A stretch of DNA of 64,000 bases, taken from NCBI GenBank assembly GCA_017620155.1, contig JAFZQY010000069.1, positions 1-64,000 of the forward strand. Reading direction: 5' to 3'. The stretch comes from Lachnospiraceae bacterium (GTDB taxonomy: Bacteria > Bacillota > Clostridia > Lachnospirales > Lachnospiraceae). Within the stretch, counting starts at the first letter, position 1; every line of letters starts with the position of its first letter. The position numbers and the translations under genes are program-made. Under the pieces are notes generated by a model, which worked only from the letters and a program-made list of their open reading frames with translations, was not told the origin of the DNA and made no database searches. Below are positions 1 to 8,095 of this stretch, one piece after another.

Positions 1-613
1 CAGTTACATTCTTAACAGTACCCTCGATGATATCTCCAACATGAAGTGTCTCGAAGAGCTTCTTCTGCATCTCAGCCTTCTCAGCAGCAACAAGCTGTCT
101 GCGGTCACCGATATACCTGCGTCTGCGGGGATTGTATTCTGTGATGACGAACTCGATCTCCTGTCCCTTATACTTGGATAAATCTCTCTCATATGTATCG
201 GACACAAGACTTGCAGGAATAAATATACGAACTTCTTCAACTACAACACATAAACCGCCATCCAATACCTGAGAAACAGTGGCTTTAAGAACTTCTTTGT
301 TATTGAATGCTTCTTCAATGCGCTTGTTACCGCGGTCAGCAGCAAGTCTCTTGTATGAAAGAAGAACCTGGCCTTCGCCGTCATTCACTTTGATGATCTT
401 GACTTCCATCGTGTCGCCAACCTTGGCAACCGTAGTCAGATCAGTACGATCATTACTGTACTCAGCCTGTGTCAGAATACCGTCAGATTTGTATCCTATG
501 TTGAGAACCATCTCGTCAGGCTTAACATCGATAACTGTACCCTCAACTACCTCTCCTGTGTGTATTGTTTTAAAAGATTCGTCTAACATTTGTTCAAAAG
601 TTAATTCTTCCAT
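1..613 (-). CDS. rpsA: 30S ribosomal protein S1, 3' end cut by window edge
   Basis: RNA-binding protein of the S1 family. About 204 residues are visible, and the gene runs off the left edge. Two full S1 (OB-fold) repeats can be read, roughly residues 15-85 and 100-175. A third begins near residue 192, where the opening GDIIEGTVKNV mirrors the GEVVEGTVIDV of the first repeat. The ATG at 613-611 has a strong Shine-Dalgarno (GAGGAGG) ten bases upstream, inside the end of ispH. The start overlaps the ispH stop by 13 bases in another frame. In many Clostridia these two proteins are joined in one polypeptide; here they are separate but overlapping genes. Whether the protein acts as a true ribosomal S1 or as a more general S1-like RNA binder cannot be told from the fragment. 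Confidence 0.9.
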   Translation of the reverse strand, partial: MEELTFEQMLDESFKTIHTGEVVEGTVIDVKPDEMVLNIGYKSDGILTQAEYSNDRTDLTTVAKVGDTMEVKIIKVNDGEGQVLLSYKRLAADRGNKRIEEAFNNKEVLKATVSQVLDGGLCVVVEEVRIFIPASLVSDTYERDLSKYKGQEIEFVITEYNPRRRRYIGDRRQLVAAEKAEMQKKLFETLHVGDIIEGTVKNVT

Positions 614-1449
614 TCTTTTTGAACCTCCTCAATAAGTTTTTGCGGAGTAGACGCCCCCGCGGTAATACCCACCAGTCGAACAGATTTAGGTACTTCTAAA
701 TTCAAGTCATCCAGTGTTTCTATGAAATAGGTATGCTCACATCTTGCGGCGCATATATCGTATAATTTCCGCGTATTTGAGGAATGCTTGCCACCTATGA
801 CTATCATAACGTCTGCTCTTGAAGCAAGGTCCTCTGCCTCGTTCTGACGCGTAAGAGTAGCGTTACAGATAGTATTCATAACATTAACATTATACTCTGA
901 CAATATCAGTATTTCAACTATATCTTCAAATTTCTTATGATTAAACGTGGTCTGAGAAACCAATGTTATCGGCCTGTCCGACATAGGTTTATATGTCTTG
1001 GCGGACTCTACATTTTCGATGACCTGAACGGGGCCGTGACACCACCCCATGATCCCCTGTACTTCAGGATGATCGGCAGAACCCAGGATCAGTATCTCTT
1101 CGCCGTTTTCCGAGGCATTAAGCACCGCATCATGTATCCTTTTCACAAAAGGACAGGTCGTATCAACTATCTCAAAACCGAGTCCGGATATGGTGTTGTA
1201 TATCTCCTCGCTGACTCCGTGCGATCTGATGACTATGACAGTATCTTCGGGATCAAGGTCTTTCAGCTGCTCAAGATCGTCAACGATACCGACGCCGCGT
1301 TCTTTCAGATCATCAACAACGGATTCGTTGTGAATGATCGGACCGAATGTATAGATTTTCTTTTCGCCGCCGCTCAGCTCATATACGGTATCGACTGCCC
1401 GTTTTACACCGAAGCAGAATCCGGCTGATTTGGCTGTTATCACTTCCAT
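601..1449 (-). CDS. ispH: 4-hydroxy-3-methylbut-2-enyl diphosphate reductase
   Basis: Last enzyme of the methylerythritol phosphate route, reducing HMBPP to IPP and DMAPP with a 4Fe-4S cluster in the cytosol. The 282-residue length is normal for the bacterial enzyme. The three cluster cysteines are visible in GFCFGVKRA (about residue 12), TTCPFV (about 99) and ICNATLTRQ (about 192). The HNE segment (HNESVVDDL, about 41) and the SSNT motif (about 220) that bind the diphosphate are also present. It starts four bases after the cmk stop and overlaps the S1 gene at its 3' end, so cmk, ispH and rpsA look like one transcript. This order is common in Clostridia. Confidence 0.97.
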   Translation of the reverse strand: MEVITAKSAGFCFGVKRAVDTVYELSGGEKKIYTFGPIIHNESVVDDLKERGVGIVDDLEQLKDLDPEDTVIVIRSHGVSEEIYNTISGLGFEIVDTTCPFVKRIHDAVLNASENGEEILILGSADHPEVQGIMGWCHGPVQVIENVESAKTYKPMSDRPITLVSQTTFNHKKFEDIVEILILSEYNVNVMNTICNATLTRQNEAEDLASRADVMIVIGGKHSSNTRKLYDICAARCEHTYFIETLDDLNLEVPKSVRLVGITAGASTPQKLIEEVQKEWKN

Positions 1450-1452
1450 ATC

Positions 1453-2118
1453 TTATTTTCCCTGCGCCTTAGCCGCCAGTTCCATGATCCTGTCCGTAAC
1501 CTCTTCTATCGTCATATACGAAGAATCAACCAGGATCGCATCATCCGCCTGCTTCAGAGGAGCTATCTCCCGGTTCATGTCTCTCTCATCGCGATCTATG
1601 ATATCCTTTTCGATCACATCTATGTCGGGAGTCTCTCCCTTGGCGACCAGTTCATCGTATCGTCTTTTTGCTCTTACGGCGCTTGACGCCGTAAGATATA
1701 CCTTGAGCTGAGCATCGGGAAGGACGCATGTCCCTATGTCTCGTCCGTCCATCACGACATCATTCTCCGCGGCGATCTTACGCTGAAGATCAAGGAGCGT
1801 GCTCCTGACAGCAGGAATCTGAGCTACGACTGAAGCCATGTTTCCCACTTTTTCGTCCCGGAGCCTGTCGGTAACATCAGCGCCGTTTAAGAATACGCGC
1901 TGTGCGCCGTCAACATAGCCTATGTTTACATCCGCTCTGCCTGCAGTCTCAGCGATCAGTTCATGGTCATCGGAGCCTGTGTTTTCTTCTGCGCAGAACA
2001 ATCCTATGGCCCTGAACATCGCCCCGGTGTCAACATATATGTATCCCAGTTTCTTTGAAACAAGTTTTGCTATCGTGCTTTTTCCTGCTCCGGCAGGTCC
2101 GTCTATCGCTATATTCAT
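1453..2118 (-). CDS. cmk: Cytidylate kinase
   Basis: Phosphorylates CMP and dCMP with ATP in pyrimidine salvage and CTP supply. The P-loop GPAGAGKST lies at the very N-terminus, followed by the substrate-binding DTGAMFRAIGLF and the DGRDIGT motif of the family. I chose the ATG at 2118 (221 residues): GGAGG lies seven bases upstream, and the protein then begins MNIAIDGPAG as in its relatives. An in-frame ATG at 2136 would add six residues that are really the ribosome-binding region. The gene follows the HI0933-type flavoprotein gene by 24 bases and precedes ispH by three. Confidence 0.95.
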   Translation of the reverse strand: MNIAIDGPAGAGKSTIAKLVSKKLGYIYVDTGAMFRAIGLFCAEENTGSDDHELIAETAGRADVNIGYVDGAQRVFLNGADVTDRLRDEKVGNMASVVAQIPAVRSTLLDLQRKIAAENDVVMDGRDIGTCVLPDAQLKVYLTASSAVRAKRRYDELVAKGETPDIDVIEKDIIDRDERDMNREIAPLKQADDAILVDSSYMTIEEVTDRIMELAAKAQGK

Positions 2119-2142
2119 ATCATGTCCTCCGTTCAAGTATTA

Positions 2143-3360
2143 TCATGTCCATGCGGCGCGGGTTCCGGCCAGATATCCGGTCGACCACGCTATCTGCAGA
2201 TTAAAACCGCCCGTAAGTGCATCCACGTCTATGATCTCTCCCGCAAAAGAAAGGCCGCGCACCGACCGTGCGCACATGGTTGAGGGATCGATCTCTTTTA
2301 CATCCACACCTCCGCGGGTTATTATCGCTTCGCCAAAACCGGCGGTTCCGGATGGATGAACTTCAAGTCCTTTTATGAGGCTTCCCAGCCTTCCGCGCTC
2401 CTCTCCCGTTATCTGATGAACCTTTTTATCGGGCGCTATGCCTGATAATCCGATCACGACCGGGATGAGACTCTTAGGCAGAAGATCCGACAGAGAATTG
2501 GAGAAGTCCCTGTTGGAATACTCCTTAAAATCCCTCAGTATCCTCTCGTCGAGCTTCTCGGCGGAAAGTCCGGGTTTACAGTCGATCACGATCCTGCAGG
2601 CAGGCTCATAATAACTGCCGGCCGATAATGCGAGCGGTCCGCTTATGCCCTTGTCGGTAAAAAGCATCTCGCCCAGTTCATCATATAGTTTGCGCTTGCC
2701 ATCCAAAAGCGTAAGTTTGACATTCTTAAGCGAAAGCCCCTGCACTGAAGGAATCCAATCATCCGAACATATGATGGGAACAAGGGCTGGACGTGGCACG
2801 TTTATCTTTATCCCAATCTTCTTAAGTATCTCATATGCCCTTCCGTCAGAACCGGTCGTCGGGTAGCTCGCGCCTCCGCAGGCAATTATCACATGATCTG
2901 CCTTAATGATCTCTCCGCCTTTGACAACGACGCCTTGAACAAGGCCGCCCGATATGTCGAGTGCGGTCATCTCACAATCCAGCCTCACATTGACACCAAG
3001 CCGGTCCATGCGTCTCTTAAGAGCCCGGATTACATCCGAAGCATGATCGGATACGGGGAATACTCTTCCGCCGCGTTCTGTTTTGGTCTCGCAGCCCTCT
3101 TCATTCATGAGACGGATAGTATCGGAATTATCCCAGGCTCCGAAGGAACTGTAGAGGAACTTGGGATTGCGGACCACATTCTTCATCAGATCATCTGCGG
3201 GACAATCATTGGTCAGATTACATCTGCCTTTGCCCGTTATATAGATTTTTTTGCCCAGTTTTTCATTACGTTCGATAAGCGTGACGGCGCAACCGGATTC
3301 AGCCGCACCGATCGCAGCCATCATTCCGGCGGCTCCGCCTCCGACAACGATTATTTTCAT
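2143..3360 (-). CDS. HI0933/BaiN-family FAD-dependent oxidoreductase
   Basis: Flavoprotein of the HI0933 (YhiN) family, 405 residues, the normal length. The N-terminal dinucleotide-binding fingerprint VVGGGAAGMMAA is followed by LIERNEKLGKKIYITGKGRCNLTN-type sequence, the strongest signature of this family. A second nucleotide-binding segment (IIACGGASYPTTGSDG) lies near residues 158-172, and the C-terminal GLSFAGEIIDVDALTGG loop closes the FAD site. The physiological substrate of most members is unknown. One relative in bile-acid-transforming clostridia has been named BaiN, but nothing here points to bile acids. In Clostridia this gene often stands just upstream of cmk, as here, so it is probably a conserved housekeeping neighbour. 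Confidence 0.88.
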   Translation of the reverse strand: MKIIVVGGGAAGMMAAIGAAESGCAVTLIERNEKLGKKIYITGKGRCNLTNDCPADDLMKNVVRNPKFLYSSFGAWDNSDTIRLMNEEGCETKTERGGRVFPVSDHASDVIRALKRRMDRLGVNVRLDCEMTALDISGGLVQGVVVKGGEIIKADHVIIACGGASYPTTGSDGRAYEILKKIGIKINVPRPALVPIICSDDWIPSVQGLSLKNVKLTLLDGKRKLYDELGEMLFTDKGISGPLALSAGSYYEPACRIVIDCKPGLSAEKLDERILRDFKEYSNRDFSNSLSDLLPKSLIPVVIGLSGIAPDKKVHQITGEERGRLGSLIKGLEVHPSGTAGFGEAIITRGGVDVKEIDPSTMCARSVRGLSFAGEIIDVDALTGGFNLQIAWSTGYLAGTRAAWT

Positions 3361-3373
3361 GCTTTATCATTCC

Positions 3374-4306
3374 TTAGTTTCCGGAATTGTCTTTTTTCCA
3401 CAGGGGAACGTTAAGCATAGGCTCGTCACCTATGAAATTGATCTCGTCGTTTAGGTAAACCTGATAGTTATTCCAGGCAAATTCGAGATTCTTGAGATTT
3501 TCTCTGGTAGAATCGGGTGATTTAAGCACGAAAGCAACCACGAGCGCATTGATCACACTCAAAGGCGCTACCAGAGAGTCAACGATGGAGACCATGTCGC
3601 TCCTGGCCAGCAGGTTGCATGAACTGTAAAGATTTAAGGGACTGTATACAGAATCGGTGATGGTAATGACCTTGGCATTGCGGTCGCTCGCAAACTCCAT
3701 CGCCTTAAGTGTCCTCATGGAATATCTGGGGAAAGAGATGCCCACCACGCAATCCTCATCGGATACGCGTATCATCTGCTCAAAAGTCTCGGTAACGGAT
3801 GTGGTGTTGATCAGAATAACGTCAGGGCGCACCATGCTCAGATAGAAATGCAGAAATCTGGCCAGAGGCTCACAGCTTCTTAAGCCCATCACATAAACAT
3901 GCTTGGCTGAAAGCATGTAATCAACCGCCGTTTCAAAAGCGATCGGGTCAAGGTTTTCTATCGTGTGCTGGATCTTCTCAATATCGGATCCCAGGACCAT
4001 ATTGAGTATGTCGGACTGACTGCTCTTGCCATATCTGACATCCATCTTGGATACGGCCGAAAGCTTGTCCTGAATAAAGAATTCGAGATCGCGCTGAAAA
4101 TCGGGATATCCGTCATATCCCAGGAAAGTGGCAAACCTAACGACCGTCGATTCGGAGACATGAACCTCTTCTCCTATCCTGGCCGCGGTCATGAATGCCG
4201 CCTGCTCAACATTATCATAAATGTATGAAGCAATGGCCTTCTGACCCTTGCTCATACGTGAGTAATTCTCATTGATGCGGGTAATAAAATCTTTTTTGTT
4301 CTCCAT
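3374..4306 (-). CDS. MurR/RpiR-family transcriptional regulator
   Basis: 310-residue regulator with an N-terminal helix-turn-helix of the RpiR type (about residues 12-85, with SKGQKAIASYIYDN and the recognition segment VSESTVVRFATFLGYDGY). A SIS sugar-isomerase-like sensor domain follows (about 125-265, beginning MLSAKHVYVMGLRSCEPLA). SIS domains in this family bind phosphosugars or amino-sugar phosphates; the ligand cannot be read from sequence. The start codon overlaps the TetR stop by one base (TGATG), so the two regulators are translationally coupled. No sugar gene is adjacent, so its targets are probably elsewhere. Confidence 0.9.
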   Translation of the reverse strand: MENKKDFITRINENYSRMSKGQKAIASYIYDNVEQAAFMTAARIGEEVHVSESTVVRFATFLGYDGYPDFQRDLEFFIQDKLSAVSKMDVRYGKSSQSDILNMVLGSDIEKIQHTIENLDPIAFETAVDYMLSAKHVYVMGLRSCEPLARFLHFYLSMVRPDVILINTTSVTETFEQMIRVSDEDCVVGISFPRYSMRTLKAMEFASDRNAKVITITDSVYSPLNLYSSCNLLARSDMVSIVDSLVAPLSVINALVVAFVLKSPDSTRENLKNLEFAWNNYQVYLNDEINFIGDEPMLNVPLWKKDNSGN

Positions 4307-4851
4307 CAGGCGAATACCCTTTCGGCATCCTCGAGGAGTTTACGGGTCGCATTAATGTCAAGATCGTAATCATCCGTAAGCGACATGCATGCGCTGCCGT
4401 GAATGAGCATCCACATCTTCATGAACAGGCCCTGAGGATCTGATGCGCCCTCAGCCCTGGCTGATGCGATCTGCTCTTTTAAGAATCCGGTCTCACCGTT
4501 TAAGAGTTCTACCAGGCTTCTTCCGTACCTGTTATCGGAAAGGAATAATAATCTGAAAACCTGCTTATTGGTCTGTGCAAAGCTGATATACGCAAGACCG
4601 AGATTCACAAAAGGAACTTTGCTGTCCGCAGGATATGATGTGCAATGATCGCTGAAAAGTTTGGCACATACGCCGAACACATCGGCATTTAATTCATCCA
4701 TGTTCTGATATGCCCTGAATATGGGCTGTGTGGAGCACCCTGCCTCTTTAGCAAGCTTCCTTGCGGTAAGAGCATCCATGCCTTCTCTCTTCAGAAGACT
4801 GACTGCTGCTTCCACCAGGCTTTCTTTTGTAATAGATATAGTTCTCGGCAT
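4306..4851 (-). CDS. TetR/AcrR-family transcriptional regulator
   Basis: 181-residue regulator. The N-terminal helix-turn-helix spans about residues 7-55 (LVEAAVSLLKREGMDALTAR, then AGCSTQPIFRAYQNMDEL). The remaining helices form a ligand-binding domain of the WHG type (FSDHCTSYPAD, LAYISFAQTNKQVFRLLFLS). It is the first gene of a run with the RpiR regulator. Its promoter at 4916-4945 is close to consensus, and a 14-base palindrome (4904-4917) overlaps the -10 box and the expected start of transcription, the usual arrangement for TetR autorepression. The inducer is unknown. Confidence 0.9.
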   Translation of the reverse strand: MPRTISITKESLVEAAVSLLKREGMDALTARKLAKEAGCSTQPIFRAYQNMDELNADVFGVCAKLFSDHCTSYPADSKVPFVNLGLAYISFAQTNKQVFRLLFLSDNRYGRSLVELLNGETGFLKEQIASARAEGASDPQGLFMKMWMLIHGSACMSLTDDYDLDINATRKLLEDAERVFA

Positions 4852-4903
4852 TGTAACTTCCCCCTGTAATATGAATATACCCGCAAACGGATTATGTTAA
4901 CTT

Positions 4904-4917
4904 ATAACATATGTTAT
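4904..4917. promoter_or_regulatory. Palindromic operator, probably for the TetR regulator
   Basis: Perfect 14-base palindrome ATAACAT-ATGTTAT. It overlaps the downstream edge of the -10 box at 4916-4921 and covers the predicted transcription start of the tetR-rpiR transcript. A second half-like element (ATGTTAACTTAT) lies next to it at 4894-4905. Position and symmetry fit an autorepressor site. Which regulator binds is inferred from the neighbouring gene. Confidence 0.6.
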
Positions 4918-4945
4918 TATAATTCAAAAGATAACGCCCTGTCAA
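4916..4945 (-). promoter_or_regulatory. Promoter of the tetR-rpiR transcript
   Basis: Read on the minus strand: -35 TTGACA (4945-4940), 18-base spacer, -10 TATAAT (4921-4916). Both boxes match the sigma-A consensus exactly. The start codon of the TetR gene lies about 65 bases downstream of the -10 box. Confidence 0.8.
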
Positions 4946-4947
4946 TG

Positions 4948-4989
4948 GTGAATAAAGAGGCTTTTTTGCAAAAAGGCCTCTTTATTCAC
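4948..4989. repeat. Perfect 14-base inverted repeat between decarboxylase operon and tetR promoter
   Basis: Arms 4948-4961 and 4976-4989 (GTGAATAAAGAGGC and its complement) are identical. The loop T6-GC-A5-G can pair further, giving a nearly continuous hairpin of about 20 pairs. No T-run follows on either strand, so it is not a classical terminator itself. It lies directly after the terminator at 4991-5020 and two bases from the tetR -35 box, so it may back up termination or act on the tetR promoter. Confidence 0.6.
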
Positions 4990-4990
4990 G

Positions 4991-5020
4991 AAAAAAACTC
5001 CGGATTTCCGGAGTTTTTTT
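4991..5020 (-). terminator. Intrinsic terminator of the decarboxylase operon
   Basis: Perfect 14-base inverted repeat (A7-CTCCGGA, two-base loop, complement) located 24 bases after the oadA stop. On the minus strand the stem TCCGGA/CTCCGG region ends in seven T residues. The A and T flanks make it symmetrical, so it could also stop transcription from the other side. Confidence 0.88.
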
Positions 5021-5044
5021 CATGTGATATTCGTTTTGTGCATT

Positions 5045-6481
5045 TTATACGGGATAAGATCCGTTGGCCTTGTCGGCTACAGCACCGTCGATGCCGGTCT
5101 GCTGTGCTTCACGATACTCGAAGTAGTCCTTTGCAACCTGAGGGAAAAGTGCATATGAGAGCACATCTTCTTCCTGCTGCTTGTACTGCTTCATCTCAGC
5201 CTCAAGAGTTGCAAGCTCGGGCTCGGTACGTCCGGTTGCCTCGGCACTTCTTGCGGTTGATCTGGGCTCGCCGGGGATAACCTTATCGATGACTTCCTGA
5301 TTCATGGGCTTGATGGTCTGTCCGTAGTTACCGCGGAGCAGATCCTTGAACTCACCTGTAGCCATCTTATATCTCTCGCCCATCAGGACATTGAATATAG
5401 CCTGAGTTCCGACGATCTGTGAAGAAGGTGTAACAAGCGGGGGCTCACCGCAGTCCTTACGAACCTTGGGGATCTCCTCGAGCACTTCTCTGTACTTGTC
5501 TTCGGCGTTCTGCTCTTTAAGCTGGCTGACCATGTTGGAAAGCATGCCGCCGGGAACCTGATACAGAAGGGTCTTGATGTTAACACCGAGAACCTTGGTG
5601 CTCATGAGGCCGTTTGCGATGCACTCTTCTCTGTAAGGCATGAAGTAATCGGCGATCTCAGCTAAGACATTCTGGTCATAACCGGTATCATACTCGGTAC
5701 CCTTGAAGGTCTCAACCATAACCTCTGTTGCGGGCTGTGAAGTACCGAGTGCAAAAGGTGAGATAGCGCAGTCGATAACATCAACGCCGGCTTCTACTGC
5801 CTTGAGGTAAGTCATTGAAGCAACACCTGAGGTGTAATGTGTATGAAGCTGGATAGGAAGCTTGGTATTCTCTTTCAGAGTCTTAACAAGCTCTGCAGCC
5901 TTGTAAGGAACGAGAAGGCCGGCCATATCCTTGATACAGATGGAATCGGCACCCATCTCCTCGATCTTCTTGGCTGTGTCAGCCCAATACTCGAGTGTAT
6001 ATGCATCACCCAGTGTATATGACAGAGCTATCTGAGATGAACCTCTGCCCTCCTGAGCTTTGATCTTGTTGGTAGCATCTACGGCTGCCTGAAGGTTACG
6101 AAGGTCATTTAAGCAGTCAAATATTCTGATGATATCGATACCGTTTGCGATCGATCTCTCAACGAATGCGTATACAACGTCATCGGCATAAGGACGGTAA
6201 CCTAAGATGTTCTGTCCGCGGAAGAGCATCTGAAGTTTGGTGTTCTTGAATCCGTCACGCAGTTTACGAAGTCTGTCCCAGGGATCTTCCTTGAGGAATC
6301 TGAGGGAAGCATCGAATGTAGCTCCGCCCCAGCACTCTACTGCCGCATATCCGACCTTATCCATAGTTTCAACGATCGGGAGCATTACTTCTGTGGGCAT
6401 TCTGGTGGCGATCAGGGACTGATGAGCGTCACGCAGCACGGTTTCCATTATACCGACCGGTTTTTTTACCTGTTCTGACAT
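5045..6481 (-). CDS. oadA: Oxaloacetate decarboxylase alpha-type carboxyltransferase subunit
   Basis: Carboxyltransferase of the oxaloacetate decarboxylase/pyruvate carboxylase B type, 478 residues. It would move carboxyl between a 2-oxo acid and biotin. The HMGL-like TIM barrel spans about residues 10-275, with the metal- and substrate-binding start ETVLRDAHQSLIATRM, the SICIKDMAGLL segment and the HTHYTSG metal ligands (near residues 212-218). The conserved carboxylase domain follows to about 450. There is no biotinyl domain at the C-terminus. The carrier is the separate small protein encoded three genes upstream in the same operon. It is the last gene before the terminator. Pyruvate/oxaloacetate is the family substrate; the exact one is inferred. 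Confidence 0.92.
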   Translation of the reverse strand: MSEQVKKPVGIMETVLRDAHQSLIATRMPTEVMLPIVETMDKVGYAAVECWGGATFDASLRFLKEDPWDRLRKLRDGFKNTKLQMLFRGQNILGYRPYADDVVYAFVERSIANGIDIIRIFDCLNDLRNLQAAVDATNKIKAQEGRGSSQIALSYTLGDAYTLEYWADTAKKIEEMGADSICIKDMAGLLVPYKAAELVKTLKENTKLPIQLHTHYTSGVASMTYLKAVEAGVDVIDCAISPFALGTSQPATEVMVETFKGTEYDTGYDQNVLAEIADYFMPYREECIANGLMSTKVLGVNIKTLLYQVPGGMLSNMVSQLKEQNAEDKYREVLEEIPKVRKDCGEPPLVTPSSQIVGTQAIFNVLMGERYKMATGEFKDLLRGNYGQTIKPMNQEVIDKVIPGEPRSTARSAEATGRTEPELATLEAEMKQYKQQEEDVLSYALFPQVAKDYFEYREAQQTGIDGAVADKANGSYPV

Positions 6482-6505
6482 ATCATTATCTCCTTATGTT
6501 TATGT

Positions 6506-7654
6506 TTAGAATACTCCGAATACAGCCATGAATGTACCGGCGGCTACAGCCGTACCGATAACTCCCGCCACGTTGGGTCCCATCGCATGCATCAGCAGGA
6601 AATTGGTAGGATCCGCTTCTGCACCGACCTTCTGTGACACACGGGCTGCCATAGGTACCGCGGAAACTCCCGCAGAACCGATCAGAGGATTAACTCTGCC
6701 CTTAGTTACCAGACACATTATCTTACCGAACAGCACACCGGCCAGTGTTCCGAACGCAAAAGCGATCAGACCGAGAGCCACGATCTTTAATGTATCGAGG
6801 TTTAAGAATGCCTCAGCGGATGTGGTGGCTCCTACAGATGTACCGAGAACGATAACAACTATATACATAAGAGCGTTTGATGCTGTTTCCTGAAGCTGGC
6901 GAACCACGCCGGACTCTCTGAAGAGATTACCGAGCATCAGCATACCCACAAGAGGAGCTGTGGTAGGCAGGATCAGACAAACAACGATTGTAACTATGAT
7001 AGGGAAAAGGATCTTCTCAAGCTTGGTAACCGGACGAAGCTGGGCCATCTTGATCTTACGTTCCTTCTCTGTGGTAAACAGCTTCATGATAGGCGGCTGG
7101 ATGATCGGCACGAGTGACATATATGAATATGCCGCTACGGCGATAGGTCCTAAGAGTGCAGTCTGTCCGAGTTTGCCGGCCAGGAATATGGATGTAGGAC
7201 CATCCGCACCACCGATGATCGATATAGCTGCCGCTGCCTTGTCGTTGAAGCCCATTCCGATGGCTCCGAAGTATGCAGCGAAGATACCGAACTGAGCTGC
7301 TGCTCCCAAAAGGAAGCTTGTAGGATTGGCTATAAGGGGACCGAAGTCTGTCATCGCTCCTACGCCCATGAATATCAGGGACGGAAGGATCGACCACTCA
7401 TCCAGCAGATAGAAGTAGTACAGCAGACCGCCGCCTGCTCCTCCTTCCGATACCGGATGCATGATATCCGGATAAATGTTAACGAGTAACATACCGAAAG
7501 CGATCGGAACTAACAGCAGAGGTTCAAATCCCTTGGCAATAGCCAGATATAAGAACACTAACGCTACGACTATCATCAGGTAGTTACCGACAGTCAGATT
7601 GAAAAACGCTGTCTGATGTACCAGATTGTCAAGCGTATTTGCTACATATGACAT
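6506..7654 (-). CDS. oadB: Sodium-pumping decarboxylase beta subunit
   Basis: Integral membrane subunit, 382 residues, that decarboxylates carboxybiotin and exports Na+. Eight or more hydrophobic segments are visible. The family's ion-site region reads [16 protein letters not shown] (about residues 96-111) followed by the hallmark [19 protein letters not shown] (about 145-163), and a second conserved stretch is [16 protein letters not shown] near the C-terminus. The ATG at 7654 is preceded by GGAGG six bases upstream. It stands between the biotin carrier and oadA genes, completing a biotin-dependent primary sodium pump. Confidence 0.95.
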   Translation of the reverse strand: MSYVANTLDNLVHQTAFFNLTVGNYLMIVVALVFLYLAIAKGFEPLLLVPIAFGMLLVNIYPDIMHPVSEGGAGGGLLYYFYLLDEWSILPSLIFMGVGAMTDFGPLIANPTSFLLGAAAQFGIFAAYFGAIGMGFNDKAAAAISIIGGADGPTSIFLAGKLGQTALLGPIAVAAYSYMSLVPIIQPPIMKLFTTEKERKIKMAQLRPVTKLEKILFPIIVTIVVCLILPTTAPLVGMLMLGNLFRESGVVRQLQETASNALMYIVVIVLGTSVGATTSAEAFLNLDTLKIVALGLIAFAFGTLAGVLFGKIMCLVTKGRVNPLIGSAGVSAVPMAARVSQKVGAEADPTNFLLMHAMGPNVAGVIGTAVAAGTFMAVFGVF

Positions 7655-7687
7655 TTCATACCTCCTGTAAAACTGTTCTGCTTATCA

Positions 7688-8053
7688 TTAGTTAAGTGTT
7701 GCAAGAACAGTTCCCGCCTCAACGGCATCACCGACAGCAACATCAATGCTTGCTACTGTTCCGTCTTCGGGAGCGACTACAGGGATCTCCATCTTCATAG
7801 CCTCAACAACAACTACTGTATCACCCTTCTTAACGCTCTGGCCGACATTAGCTTCGATCTTGAATACTTTTCCGGCAGCTCCTGCCTCAACTTTGATGGA
7901 TCCTGCGCCAACCGATGCGGGCTTGGGAGCAGGTGCTGCTGCAGGTGCAGCCTTGGGAGCTGCGGGAGCAGAAACGCTTACGCCGCTTCCTGCGCCTTCT
8001 TCTACAGTTACGTCATATACATTTCCGTTTACCGTAATGGTGTAATTCTTCAT
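7688..8053 (-). CDS. Biotin carboxyl carrier subunit of the sodium-pump decarboxylase
   Basis: 121-residue carrier protein. Residues 1-22 are a short beta domain. A flexible Ala/Pro linker follows to about residue 50, then a biotinyl domain ending in TVLATLN. The biotin-accepting lysine is K87 in the EAMKMEIP motif. The linker lets the biotin swing between the carboxyltransferases and the membrane subunit. Homologues are called MmdC or GcdC in methylmalonyl-CoA and glutaconyl-CoA decarboxylases. Because two carboxyltransferase genes are in the same operon, this single carrier may serve both. Confidence 0.93.
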   Translation of the reverse strand: MKNYTITVNGNVYDVTVEEGAGSGVSVSAPAAPKAAPAAAPAPKPASVGAGSIKVEAGAAGKVFKIEANVGQSVKKGDTVVVVEAMKMEIPVVAPEDGTVASIDVAVGDAVEAGTVLATLN

Positions 8054-8095
8054 CTTGGTACCATACCTTTCTTATCTGAATCTGATATCATACGC

